Of a stretch of 64,000 bases of DNA, positions 11,474 to 25,000 are shown piece after piece. The notes under the pieces are model-generated. The model was given only the letters and a program-made list of their open reading frames with translations, did not search any database and had not been told where the DNA came from. The translations under genes and the position numbers were made by a program. The stretch comes from Taenia hydatigena (Eukaryota; Platyhelminthes; Cestoda; Cyclophyllidea; Taeniidae), in NCBI GenBank assembly GCA_036345935.2, contig JADWOT020000006.1:19318519-19382518 (forward strand), in the 5' to 3' direction. Numbering within the stretch: the first letter of the stretch is position 1; every line of letters starts with the position of its first letter.

Positions 11474-14400
11474 TCAAGGTTCTTTCCCATGACGACCAGT
11501 ATTTGGCTCACTGTTATCTAAATTCTTCCAGAAGCCCGACCGGCGATCCTTTTCTCTCACGTAGGACACAAGTGCGGTGCAGTAGATTGAGGAGAGAGCT
11601 GTTTCCCCGCACCGAATTCGATCACTGGATGCAAGAATTAAACAGACTTAGCAGTTGGTGATTGAATTCGTGTAACTGACCTTAGGTCTTTAGCCTTCTA
11701 GGTGTTTCAGAAAGACTTCAATTTCCAAGTCTAAATTGACCTTATAAAAACGTGCATCATTTACTTATTAAGCACAGTAGCATATGAGGAGCATCGGGTG
11801 CTGCCCCAATATGTAAATTGAGCATGTGATTTACTTGAGCCATTCCAGCGATAAAAGAAATGCTGCCTGCTCCGCTGGTACACCAATTACATTCAGTACG
11901 TTTATCGTGACAAACACACTTGCGCTGGGTACGGATGGCAGAGCAGTAGCGTACACCGTTGTCAAAACCCTGCAAAAAGTTGAATTATTAACCTTTTATC
12001 TTTGAGCAACCTGTAAAGCAATATATTGTTCTGGACTTAACAAATATGTATTTATATGATGGAACGTTTAATTGTGATGGCCTTAACGCATTGGTTTCAA
12101 TGGTCGGGGGTTGACAATATTATTTGTGAGTAAGCAACAAAGGCATCAAAGTTATTTGGAAAAATCAACATTTATCATCTTGATTTTACTTAAAAATAGA
12201 GTATTATCACAGATTTTAGGATAAAGGAATATTTTATTTATATACAAATGTCTTCTTTATTGACGATCCTGATCCCGCGCATGTGATCGGATCAGTAGAT
12301 TGTGAATAAATTAACTTGATTCCATGTGAAAGGGGCAATGAACCTGTTTGAAAGGATTTCAATCTTACACAAGAATGCAGATTTTAGTGAAGTCCAGCTG
12401 AACATTTTCAAGTTGAGCTGTGAAGAGCGAAGCACTGGCTATAAAAATAGCCGAACCGTCAGCTTTCAGGATCAAACTCAATGGCAGAACGAGCCGAGAC
12501 ACTGATTCAGGCAGTCCATAGTCGTCACAAGTTTGATAGAAATGCGGTATTCCGAGCATTCTAGAAGACAGGTAAAACACACCTAATAGTAAAGAGAGGT
12601 GAAAGAGGTCATTTTTCCCATCGCATTTTATCCGAAAGTTCCCCCCCCCCCCCTGAGGTCTGTGTTTCCTTTTAGCTTTTCTCGTCTAAGAAGAACAAAT
12701 TTGCCCCTAGACTGAGGTAAAGCGGTGAACTCTACTTTGTGAAGTAGCTGCGTGTCATTTTCTTCATCAGGAACATCAACTAAATGACAGTGTGGTGAAA
12801 AGAGGTCAAGGGCTACAATGGGGCATCAACATTTTCGTATAGAAGTTATTGATTCTGGAGCTAAAGCGCTGCTGCAGTTTAATTTACCCAACCTACCTGC
12901 TTCCAGTCGCCACGGAAATGAGCCAAGAGGAAAGGCAGTGCTTGAGTAGATGAAAGGGGTTTTTGCAGACTAGCATGAAGAAGAAATTGACTAGGAGGAA
13001 GTGGGCAAGCTGGGCTGCCAGATGGGCGACAAGAAAGAGTCCGAGTCGCGCAAATATGTCTGCCATGTCACTCACATCTGCCATCGCGCTCATCACCATG
13101 AAACACACTCCTACTGGTGTTGCACTAAAATACACAAAACAACTCTGGCACCTCCTTAGCAAAAATGGACAAGCCCTACTGGTCGTTTAATAGATGGGTT
13201 ATCATCGATTAAGGAGAACAAAATCGACCCCTCGATGAATTCCTTTTTAATTTCGACAACCTCAGACAATGTACTTTAGTCGAGAGACCCGACATGTGAC
13301 CAAGTCGGAGAGCTAATCGATCACGGGTGCATGCATCAAACACACACTGCGAGGAGAGCTCAGTCAATGTTCGATTATCGATCGGCGGTGAACAAGTGTG
13401 GAATTGGGGAAAGGGGGTTTGGAGAGCCTAAGTGTTGCTATCACGGCAGTAAAGTATGGTGGAATAGCTTGATTGAAAATTTTCTCGCCAAAAACAATTG
13501 ACTAAATAATTTGGACTTGATAAAGCGAACTCTTAACAATTGCTATCAAGAGTCCAATATAAAACTTTAGCAAAGGCCTAGCAACCGCTGGATTTCCTTT
13601 CCACATGGTGGATAAAAACATTTGCTACTTATAGCCCGTCAGCATTTTATGCGCTGATTCTTAAATTTGATGCAGAACATGCTACTCGTTACACAAATTA
13701 AGTAGACTTTTCCTTAAAATGGATGAAATGAGACAATGTTAAAGGAAGCAATGAAATTCGCTATTTTCAGACACCAGAAAAAGTCGAGACATTGCTTTCT
13801 AGGCCAATTTATAGAATTAAGAATGGATTCGTCAAATGAATTTCTTCAGATGAACTCACAGAATGAAGTTTCTCATCAAAATCAAAACAACCTCGTAGAG
13901 AGCCAGGGAGAATTGCTTCAGCGGTTCCGCCTCATCATTTACTGCATTGGCAGCAAGTCCGAAAGCAACAGAACAAAAAAGGATGCCTGTGTTTAGAATG
14001 GAATACGTCAGGTAAGCACCGCAAGCAGCTTATTCTGTTGTGCTACCAAGCTTTGTCAAATTTTAAAAAAATTGAGTGACATTTTGAGAAATAGCTTTAA
14101 AACTGAAAAAATGAACACATCAACAAATCAGATGGGACTGAGCGCTGTGCTCAAAGAGCCCAAAGGATCATTTTAATGTGGAAGCACAAAATACTTGTGG
14201 CCTTTTTTATGTTTAATTGCACCATGTTTTGTTTTATTTACTAGCGATTTTGAGTGCTGTTATATGACAAGTACCTCACCAAGCATATTGACTCCATCGA
14301 TGTCGATTTTACGGTAGATCGTCCCATTAACCGCATTTTTTTCAGGATGCTCAAAGTCCGTACCTACCTAGTTGATAAAGTTTGTTTATTTTTTGAGCTT

Positions 14401-15815
14401 GCAAGCCACTATTATGGTTTTATTTTCTCACATGAGCAATAGACAGTTTTGTCAGATCAGCGGGAAAGGCATTTCTGGAAGGAAAACGATAAAATCGTTC
14501 AGTAACATTTCATGTTTATTAGTGTTATGCGGATGGGGTTCTGTGTGCACAGCATTCACAGGAGCAGTGAATTAATGGTCACAAAATGTGATGTAGTGTC
14601 TGTGTCTACACCCCGAATATCCTTACCTACTGTGGTGTCCAATGCCTTTTCAAACTTACAGTAAGAGATCGTGGAAAATGTTGGAGATTTGGTGCCCGTA
14701 CTCCTTTTGAATCGTGCTGTTGTGAATTTTAGGCTCGTCTGATTCTGCATGCAAAAAACAGCACAATATATTGCTTCATTGCAAAGGTAGCAATAGCATT
14801 AACAGGCAAAAAGGTTGGTTTTAATGGAATAAGAAAGCATTGTTCTTATTCATTTTAAAATACGATTAGTCGGACTTACTCATCTTGATTGGTAGAATCG
14901 ATATCAAGCCAAGAATTGAGGAAATAATGTTAGCCAAGAGGATGAATGATACAGCAACCAGTGCAAGTCTCTTCTCCTTATTTAGGTCCATGCTAGCCAC
15001 TGCTGAAGTGAGCAAAAGCAGTCTGCGATTTATGGTTTCTGATCACAGAAGGGAAAAATCGGTGGTTTGGAATGTGAAGGCCGTTATAATCGAGGGATTC
15101 ACCAATTTCGCAAAACCAAGGCATCACAGCCTTAGAAAAAGTTACCTTGCAAATGTTTATTATAGGAGAGATTTCATTTGATCGCATCGTAGGATTTACG
15201 ATTGAGGAATAGGCATTAACAATACTCAATTAAGGTTAGCGTTAAAGTGCTTCATGAAACGATGAGAGATACTTCGACATGATAAAGCCGGTCATCACTA
15301 ATCACTGCCATTTTTAATTGTTCTCCAGAGTAATCAGTTGATAAGCTAACTTTCATCTTTAAAATTATCTGTCAGGTATATCGCTCGAAGGCTAAATTAT
15401 TTTTAAGCTAACATTTAAAATAACAAAGGGTAAACCCTGGTAAGAATAAGAAGGGGACGCACCATTAAAAATACTCGTCGCAAGCACCGGAACAATGGTG
15501 AGTTGGAGGACACGTATGTACAAGACTCCTGGCATTGCTGTGTCAAGAGGACAAATGAACATTTCCCTTTTCTGTCTTAGTTAAACAATGGTGTGAGAAT
15601 AAATTTAGGAACTCACCAATCCAAAGTTTTTGAGCCACTGAGAGATGAATTTGTTGGAGCACAAGCCCAAGTATCAGTCCAGCAGAGACACCTACGATGG
15701 TGGCAACGAAAAACCATTGCTTGCGTAGCCATTCTTTCGTTCTTACAGACATAGTGTCGCCTGCGGTGGCAGGCGGCTCTGCAATTGAGGTGGTGGTGTT
15801 CTCCCGGACCAGCAT
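11474..15815 (-). CDS. SLC1 (EAAT-type) transporter, divergent cation and substrate motifs
   Basis: Eleven exons on the minus strand: 15815-15617, 15537-15463, 15002-14880, 14744-14660, 14474-14432, 14367-14280, 13986-13860, 13124-12897, 12560-12369, 11969-11835, 11624-11474. All are GT-AG and every phase agrees, giving 481 residues, normal for the family. SLC1 members are trimeric elevator carriers that move glutamate, aspartate or neutral amino acids with sodium across the plasma membrane. Matches: TM1 WFFVATIVGVSAGLILGLVL; MPGVLYIRVLQLTIVP (68-83); NAFPADL; IDGVNMLGILFC; TPVGVCFMV; RKLG-like ARLGLFLVAH and CKNPF; LPLSLILKADGSA; LDF; VIGVPAEQ; EWLNDRIR. HP1 lacks the serine-rich SSSSAT tip. 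TM7 NMDGT reads KADGS (355-359). HP2 GAAGIPQAG reads ALPSVPSAS. In TM8 the Asp and Arg of DRIR are kept, but the Asn and final Asp are Thr and Ser. Family membership is certain; sodium-coupled glutamate transport is doubtful. Confidence 0.9.
12641..12653. repeat. Poly-C tract
   Basis: Run of 13 C in the intron between exons 8 and 9 of the SLC1-like gene. Confidence 0.95.
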
Positions 15816-18800
15816 TGTGATCCGATCACGTGGTTCAGTGACTCCCCAATCAATAGCATGCTCTGTTAGTTGTTTAGAATTTCATTCTACTGACACTATA
15901 TAAGTAGGGCTTGTATAGGCCTAATTTGCATGGCTTACTCTATTTCAGCTACTAATTAGATTTAAACGCATAGATTATTTTGCTTTAATGACATTCTATC
16001 GTGAATGGTACACACATGAGGCTCTATTCCGCCCTTTGACTAGTGTGCTTTGATCACAATGGCCATCGGTAGTGTTTCGAGGGCCAAAGACGAAGCCTTC
16101 TTTATACGTGCTTCAATTAATGCCAGAAACAAGGGTAATGCCTAATTTTAAGCAAAAAATATTGGATGAACAAGGCAGGACAAATACTTTGATAGGTATT
16201 ATAATGCGATTCCTAATAAAAGGGAGACTTAGTGAAATCAAGCTTACATATTCCACGCTTCGGAAGCCACGAAAACTTCCACTACCCTTGAAGCAAAGAT
16301 GCATTTCGCGTGATAAGTCTAATTTCTCGATCCGCCATAAACGATTGTGACAATATGGAAGAACGGTCTCAGGGGCGCATAAACAGCATGTAAAGACACC
16401 AAATGCAAGTAGATTTTAACCGTAGTGGTTTGAATCGCTTCTAAGCACACAGCCAAACGTCACCCAGATAAACTACGATAGACGCAACCCGAGAAGATTC
16501 ATTCTAATAGTATATTTCACTAACCTTTGGGTCATCTTCCCCGTCACACCTCTAATTCGACAGTCACTGAGCATTATGCCGAGTGTACTGAGCTGCCAAG
16601 CGGGGGCGGAGCCACGATACATGTGGTAACCATCTCATCATGGATATCATATGCTAAATTTCGGGTAAATTTTTAAGTATCATGTGTTTTTGGCGGCAGA
16701 CAGCCATTTTTCAGTTCTATTTACCCATTAAGAAGGGCAATCATGTAGTCCAAATATGGTGCATAAATAGCTGTGTCCAGGGCAGCTTCGATTCGATGAA
16801 CTCCAAGACCAATTTATGCGGAGACGTTGTAAAGAACCAGCAAATATGACATTCGGGAGATATGCTTTCCTCTATTTTGAGTGTTTAAGATTCGGGTGAT
16901 GAAAGTAGGATAGTCGTTTATTCGAACCGAATTTGGTGAAGGCTAAAGGCATCGACTGGCTTGCTGAGTCTTCATTTATAGCGTCTGAAGGATAGCCCTG
17001 AGGCCGACTCTGAAAACAGCCAGATCTTCTAGAATGTAAGGCGGGGAACCTTCCATAACCCTTTATGAAATCTTGATTACTTTTAGCAATGAGGCTACCG
17101 AAGTCAAATAACATCAAAAGCAAAAGCGCCCCTCCCCAACAATGATTTTGTACAATTCGGAATGATTTTTCGATTTATTGATTGACAGTGATTGCTTATT
17201 TTATTTTACTACTCTGGTTCTTTAGTCTGGTTTGCCGTCTGGCCATGCCTAAACCCTCTCAACCCCGATGTGTGTTGATGATCAACCTTCGTCCATTGTC
17301 AGTACGGTCTATAACGACTCCAGAGTAAGTGTCAAATGCTACATCTTTTAAGACCTCGGGCTAAAATATAATACTTTCTACCATTCAGCTATTAGTAGCG
17401 CCGACAAAACGTTTCATTTCCTTTAGCTAAATGCTACTTCTACACAGCGTTTCGCCACTAGAAACCAAAAGAGTGCTTAGCTCTGGTCACCTCACTTCTG
17501 TTTTGCCGTTATTTCACACTGCCCGCTGATTGCGTTGTGATAGATCGTCAGGAAATGTAGAGAATGCGATCTAACAGCTTTGCTCTGCAAAATTAACCAA
17601 AATGCGGTTGGAGATCACCCTACCGTCCCACAATATGATATTTTCGTGGCAGGACAGAGCTTTTGCCCCATTGACCCATGTCTTATTCTCGGCTATTACC
17701 AACGAAGAGAATCGTCTGGCAAACGTCCGAGCTTAATCGTTTCGAGCAGAAGAATATTAGCCTCAGTTTCTTCTTTAACCTTCAACAAGTGAACGATTCC
17801 TCTCGCAGTACATCACATGCATTTGCACGTGATGCGCTTGTTTCTACACCAGTTCCTTTGATGAAAACACAAACCAACTGCTCCAAAACCATAGATGAAC
17901 ACTTCTAAAAGTTCCTTGGCACAAAAGTGCCAATGGGTAAATTTTTACTACTTTCAAGGTGAGAGGTTCTTCTAGACCATGTAGTACCACCATCCAGTAA
18001 TAGATCGCTCCTCCAAACTATTTGACTTTGAATGGTATTTTCTGCTCCCGCATACCATATCATCTTCATCAACTCTGACGATAAGCTTCTACTGCTTTGA
18101 CTCCAACTTGACTCCTGTTCGCAACGTGGGAAGGCTCGAAAAAATAGGACATAGACAAAGTCTACGGGGCCAACAGACCGACGCGTAGCCATGCCTTCTG
18201 ATGCAAGCATGGTAGCAGGAAGTCATTGTAAGGGGATAATGCCAAAAAACACTCTGACTTTCGATTTTCCAAAATCTTTGTTCTTCTCTAACCATCCCTC
18301 ACTAATTTCCTTTACAAAGTATATGCAGAATTAACTTTTCTACAGCATATTTATTGAGTCTTTTAAAAATTGTGCTCACATACATCTCACTGAAGTCATC
18401 TTGGAAACCGGAATTGGCCTTGTCATTGCAATTCCGATGGAGTAACGGAAATGCTGGAAACGGAACGATCCCTTTGTCCTCCTAAATTTTTCTTTTCTCT
18501 TTAAATCATTTTCCCTCCCATGCGTTGTTATTGATTTCTCAAATAAATTTTTAGTCCCCTACAAAACGAACACAAACTGTTCATTGACGGTGCCGCTTTG
18601 TAGAAAGGAGTAATTGAGTGGATCTAAATGATGAGGTGTTGCAGCACAGACATATAATTGTTGAAAATTGTAATGCTTTGATTATTTATTTAATTCTTCC
18701 TTTTGGTTTTGCGAAGGCTTAAGGCTCCGCCTTTCAGCGGGCGCCATGGCCTCAGGCCCATGTCAGGTGCCCACTCACCCCTCCCTCCTCCTCAAAGCCC

Positions 18801-20287
18801 TCTGCACGCCTGCCGTATAGTTTCCATCCAAATATGGCGCTTTCATTCCCCTTTAGAGATACCCCAGTGGACTACGAAAACATTCAACTACCGACCCAAA
18901 ATAAAGGTCCATTGGATCTCTCATCCTGAGAGAAGGGAAAGTAGTATGTGGTTCGAAAGAAAAATTTTTAGTAGAAACAGTGAAGTCATTGGGTTTAATC
19001 GACAAGTAATTTGAGTCCATCATTGATTTTTTGTCGATCATTGTCACCTATGTGTCATGACCCCTAATTATTGTTACCTATAAACGTGACAATTGTGCAT
19101 GTTACATGGTCAAAGGCGCCAAACACAGCATAACTAAGTGGCATTCTCCATAAATCCTCTAAAAGGGGAGTAGATTGCTTATCAAGCATTCTTTATGTGA
19201 GTGTCTTAATGAGCCTATTAGAGGCACCAGCATTGTGCTTAAGAAGAAATATTGAACCTCCACTCCCGCCCGTGAAGAATTTACAATGTTGACGGTTCTG
19301 CAACTTAATCCCTCCCCCAGAAGGGCCAGATCTTGAACTGCAATGGAGTGAAGCATTGGCTGTGCTTCCTCCCACTTAAGAGAACTTCATAACTGCTTGA
19401 ATTTGTACGTGCTGAAAGTTTTGCATGGAACTTAGTGAGGAGCACATGAAAACCATTTCTTCAAAATAATGTAATCAATATGCTGCAGTCTGAAGAGCAT
19501 AGAGATGGTAATCTGGAGAGTGTTTTGGGCTCTTTTTTGAGATTTTACGTTAAACAATAGGGCATGATCATCTGCAAGGGCATAAAATTTTGCATGAAAA
19601 GAACAGAAAATAGTGCTTTTTTGAACTAACCATAAAATTAGCGCTATCTAGATTAATGAAATTTTGGCTGTTTGCTTAAAAAAGTAATGCCAAATCCGAG
19701 GGATGCTTGTAAAGTTACACTGCGTTTGCTTAATCCCTCTCTTAATTACTCCAATTTTGTTAAAAAGGTAATTTTACACCGCATATAATAAGGGCATAGC
19801 TAATTGTCGCGATGACGCGTGACTTGACAGTTTTATGCCATCTCATCCTGATAATAACTTAATCGTTAAGTTAATAACTGTCTGCGGGGTAAACAAGAGA
19901 TCACGAGTGTCTTACTTTTTGAACTCGCCTCTCTGAACAACAGCGACAAGGTTGGGTCAAGTGACGAAGGTGTGGAATTGGGGGGATGGTCCAGCACAGC
20001 ACCGTAAGTTGTTATCGTGCTTGCGTGCGTACGTGCGTGCGCGTGGAGGCTGACATCGCTCACCTAATCAGTGGTTCCTTCATCCACCTGCTAGCCAATC
20101 ATAAGCGCCCTCGCCCTGACGTTGCCATAGCATTGCTGCGCTCGCTCACACGTGTGTGTGTGAGTAGGCACAACGAGTTAAACTCACGCCTCTACGGACG
20201 CACAAAAGGGTAGGGCTCTTGCGCGCGCGCGTGCACGCACCTACGCAAACACGGTAACCAGGATAACCTCCACCACCGCCGTCAGTG
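15816..20287. other. Intergenic between divergent SLC1-like and ETS genes
   Basis: About 4.5 kb upstream of both the minus-strand SLC1-like gene and the plus-strand ETS gene, so it should contain both promoters. It has a GC-box-like GGGGGCGGAGCC near 16602 and GGCTCCGCCTTTCA at 18723-18736. Alternating purine-pyrimidine GTGC/GTGT and GCGC runs appear at 20025-20045, 20152-20162 and 20220-20232. I find no recognisable exon. Confidence 0.4.
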
Positions 20288-20313
20288 CCACCACCACCAC
20301 CACCACCACCACC
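20288..20313. repeat. (CCA)n trinucleotide repeat
   Basis: Eight or so CCA units, roughly 155 bp upstream of the ETS start codon and probably in its 5' UTR or promoter. Confidence 0.95.
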
Positions 20314-20344
20314 ATCTCTGCCGTTAGACTCACTTATCACCCTG

Positions 20345-20371
20345 CACACACACACACACACACACACACAA
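20345..20371. repeat. (CA)n microsatellite
   Basis: Uninterrupted CA run, followed by interrupted CA-rich sequence to about 20386. It ends about 100 bp upstream of the ETS start codon. Confidence 0.95.
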
Positions 20372-20468
20372 ACACGCACACACGTATAAATACATAAACA
20401 TACGCGCACATACACATTTATATTCAACGAGAGAGGCAGTAATTTGTCATTATCTCTCAGTAGGAGAG

Positions 20469-22044
20469 ATGTCAATAGCTCCAATGCTTATCCCACCATC
20501 AGTAAAGCCAGATCTACCATCTGACTATCGAGAGGCCGAGTGCCCGCAGCAACAGCAGCAGCAACAACAACAGGACTGCGAGATGCCCACCGACTGTTCG
20601 GCATTCCGACCTAAATCCCCAAGAAAATCGGCCTCAGAGGGTTTCTCAACTCCACCAGTACCACCAAGTTCAGGATTTCTCAGCGCCTTTAAGGCGCCTC
20701 ACTCTGTGCCCCCTTCGATGGGTCTCGGTGGTGTGTCGTCTGATGATCTGACCTGTTTGCATGGCGGCCGAACTTACTACTACGGATCGCCGGAAACACC
20801 CGAGGTCGAAGATGTAAGTTCGGCTATTTTCATGGTCTTCGCAGCTTTTCTTGAAAGTAAGGGGAAGGGATTCCGCTTGCAATTTTCCAATTGTGGGTGA
20901 TGCAGGAAACGATGGCTAAAGTGTTTAACTGATGCTGGATCATTCCTTCTTAATGCTTAAAAATACTAGTAATTCCCAAAGGACTGTTTATTTTTTTTTC
21001 TTTAGTCAAGTAATTTTCCTTTCATAATTGGTAGGTTATTTACAAAGATATTTGGAGTTTTGTACTGGCTGACTTCACGTCATTGAATAAGGCTGTCATG
21101 ATAGCCATTACGTCTACATTTAGTACATTCTCCTGAATTGGATCCTCGGATCCGGGATAAAGATTCCACAGAACCTGTGCTCCAAACCAGTTAAGCATTT
21201 TTCATTCGTCCTAGATTCGATTTAAATTTGCAGGGCAATTTAACATTTATGGTAAGCATTCAAAAGGCGTAAGCATAAGCCACTGTGGAGTACAATCCAA
21301 AGCATATTTGTTTTCTTCTCTGGGTGCCTAATCGGCTTCCCTACCTCCCTTTCGGTTAGATTTTTCAAATGTTACCTGTGCACATTTGTAGCACCAAACA
21401 ATCACTCTAAGGGGACGTCTATTCCCTTACAAAACGCAACCAAATTATGTGCATTTCTTTCTCCCTTTTTATTCCTTGATAGGTGTCAAATTTGCTTGTA
21501 CACACTCCAGCCTTGATCATTTTCGAAATGGTACCTCCTCTGTTGTGGGTCTGGCGGGCTCCGGGGCATAGATACGAGTATCGATTTTTCATTGTCAAGT
21601 AAGCGCCAACTACTTGGCGCAGTCAATTATGCATTGTCACAGCCTTAGGAACATGTGATCAAACCGGAAGACGTAGCCTACTGATTATTCTCAGTGTATG
21701 CTTCATTTCCTTCCTTCCCTCTCCTCCTTTACTGTCACTGAGAGGGAACGGTGAAGGGGAAGGGGGAAGGCACAAGAGGTCTACAACGCTCCGAAACAAT
21801 GCCTACATAGGCGGGCTGGCGAGAGAGCGAGAGAGAGTGGGTGAGTGGGGGACGGATGGGTGGATGCGATGGCTGGCACGCACACACACACGCACTCACA
21901 AAAAAAAACACGGAAGCATGGAAGGGAAAGGGCGTTAACGGAAGTCCGTAAAAAGCCAGGGAGGGGAGAGAGCAACGAACACAATGTGTGTGCGCGCGCG
22001 CATGTGTGCCCGTGAGGAAAGCCACAACGGAAACATGTAGTGTC

Positions 22045-22096
<52 letters not shown>

Positions 22097-25000
22097 ACGA
22101 TACATGTCTGGGGGATGAGGTTATATTGCCCATTAAAACTCATTGAAGTGCTTTGGGGTGCTTCTTAGACTAGGCAAAAGACAACACTGGCCGTTGTTAC
22201 CGATTAGCCATCGATCCCTTGAAGCCTTAGACTCAGACCTTCTTTCCACTAATTTCTGTTATCAGAGGAGCTAAAAAAAAGGGGATCATTTTCTCTTCCA
22301 AATGTAGAATACGCATGAAAGCCGAGGTCTAAATTAAGGAAGAGAAAGAAGAGAAAATAGCAGAGTTAAGATAATTAAACGGACTTATTAAGTTGAGGGT
22401 TACTTTCTCAGTTAGGACTATGACAGATGGCAACACGACCTCTTCTGTAATTACATGACCGTGCCGACGACGGCATGTGTGTGTTTGTGAGTGCTGAGGA
22501 TATACGCAAAATCGGACGTCCCTATCCCCTTACAAAGCGGCTAAGTTAGCTACAGACGGGGATGTTGCGAAGACTGTGATAGGGGGAGTTGAGCAAGGTG
22601 CGCATTCATGGAAAACAAAGGAATTGCTAATTAGCGGTCAAGTTAGCTCTCTCTCTCTACCCTATTCCTCCCCTCTCTCCTACTCTCCCCTCGCCCCCCC
22701 CCCTTTCTCGTCTTTTCTGTCGCCTGGTAGTCTGTATGCCTTGAGCATTCACCTCTCACCTGAATAATTCATCTGCGGATACATTGTGCACGGAAAATCT
22801 TCGACCATACTTGGCGTCAGTGGCATTGAAGGTGTATTTTCATGTGAGACAGTGTTACTGTCACCACTACCACCTCCACCACCACCATCTCTAAACGCTC
22901 TGACTGGAACAAAGTGAGTCGGCTTTGCATGCGAAATGAGGAAGAGGCTTAGTTAGGAAATATTTTGGTGGTTTATTTGCGGTAATCAATTGTGAGGCTG
23001 AATTAATATTGTTCAGCTAAGTGTGGCCTACTTTTCCTTTTTCTCGCGGACCAACTTCCTCCTTCCTAGATTACCACTTCCGTTTCGTGTTTGATCTACC
23101 CCTCAGTGGTGCTTTAAACTCTCTAACTCTCTTTGATACGTTGAAGACATCAAGAATTGAAAGGCGTACATTTTACTTTACCAACTAGTAATGTCATCAT
23201 CCGTCACTCTCCATGACTAGGTGGTGAGGTAGTTGTGCCACTTTCGAAGTAACGGGGATGTAAGGTTTATTCTCAACTCCGTCTGTCTGTTTGTCTGACT
23301 AACCGACCAATTAACTGGATACAACTTTCACAAAAGGCGGGGCTGTTATTACTTTTTCTGTAACATTTTTTCTATCTTATTCAAATTTGCATCTTCTTGT
23401 GTCACCCACTGAGCCAACTTTGGCGCCAGGACTAATTGTGACTCCCTACTGCTCACCGCCCCACCTCCTCAAGCTCATCTTTCTCGGGCATTTTATTCTT
23501 CAGCATTTCAATTTGAGTGCCTCACATTTCCTGTGGCCACCCACACTCGCCTCTCCATCTCTAAGTCGTTAAGGTTAAGTAATTAAAAAGTTTAACCCCC
23601 CTTCCCTGTGGATAAAACCGTTGAGGCAATTTGATAATTATGGCACAATATTTCTTAAAAATTATTTCTTCCTTGTTGAAAAAATTAATTTAAAATTTCA
23701 TTTCGTGTTTGTTAATCTTTGAAATTAGAGTTTTGTCAGTGGTTTAAAATTGTCGAATGCCTCCCTTCATGAGAGCTCTCTGAGTCAATCCAAAATTTAA
23801 CTTAATAATCTCAATCGCAAACGTTACATGCAGAAAATCGCTCGCTAATAGTGGTTGAAGTCCTGATTCAGGCTTGCTTTTCGTCTGTTTAATTTCAGCT
23901 GGAGTTTGACACATCAAAGGGGAAGGTAACCCTATGGCAATTTCTGCTACAACTTCTGTTGGATCCACGATACTGTGACATCATTCGGTGGACAAACAAC
24001 GCTGGAGAGTTTGTTTTGCTTCGAGCAGAAGAAGTAGCACGTTTGTGGGGTCTTCGAAAAGACAACAATCATCGAATGAACTACGATAAGCTTTCCCGCG
24101 CTCTGCGCTACTACTATCAGAAGAACATCATTCGTAAGGTTCAAGGACACAAGTTCGTCTACCAATTTATTGGTCTGCATCGACTGAAGGGTCTCATTCG
24201 AATGCAGAATATGGAAGAGGGGGGTGTCGAGTCAATCTTCCCTCCGGAACTAGTGAAGCCCCAAAGACGGCATTCAACTTCAAATAAAACCATGGTCGGC
24301 ATTTCGTCGGAGAGTTGTTTCAACGGTTTTTCGTCATTTCACAAACAAACGACGCCACCATTTATAAACTCTTTCAACAACTCACAAACCTCAAAGTCAC
24401 CACAAGTTCTTTCTTCTAGTCAAGATGCACCAAAATTAAGTCCCAGCCACTTTCAATCTCCCTTCCCTTCCAATCTAAGTCAATCTTTCGACTTTAGTAT
24501 TCCAAGTACCTCTTCCACTTCCTTTCCCTTCCATCCCATCCAATCTAGCTCTTCTTCGAATTTCACAAGACTCTATCCCAACCTTCCAAAAAATAGTGAG
24601 AACTCACATTTTCCTACATCCACCACAGAAAGTATTGGAAATATGGCTTCCCTCGTGTGTAAGGACATGTTTCAAGCCCTTCTACCACCAAATCGACCCT
24701 CTAAGCGTTCTTCTTCACCTGACTGTCATTGCAGTTGTCATGTTTCATTGGCCTTTTCTCCAAAAGCCTGCGAGAACCAATCTCTGCAATTTAATTCCAA
24801 TCCTTCCCATCCTTCTCCTCCATCAGTTCCAATGCCAGTACATCGAAAACCTCGATCACTGGATTGCTGGTCTTCAATAGGCGGAGGTCAGCATGAAGAA
24901 CCTCTCCCGCCTCCACCTCATACACCCGATCATCGGTCATTCCTCCATTGGCAACGCCATATGATTAATATGAATCGACTAAAAGAGCAGATACAACGAG

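Noticed and set aside
21735..22143. Two long minus-strand frames with poly-Thr-His
   Set aside because: They are translations of the GT microsatellite in two frames inside the ETS intron.
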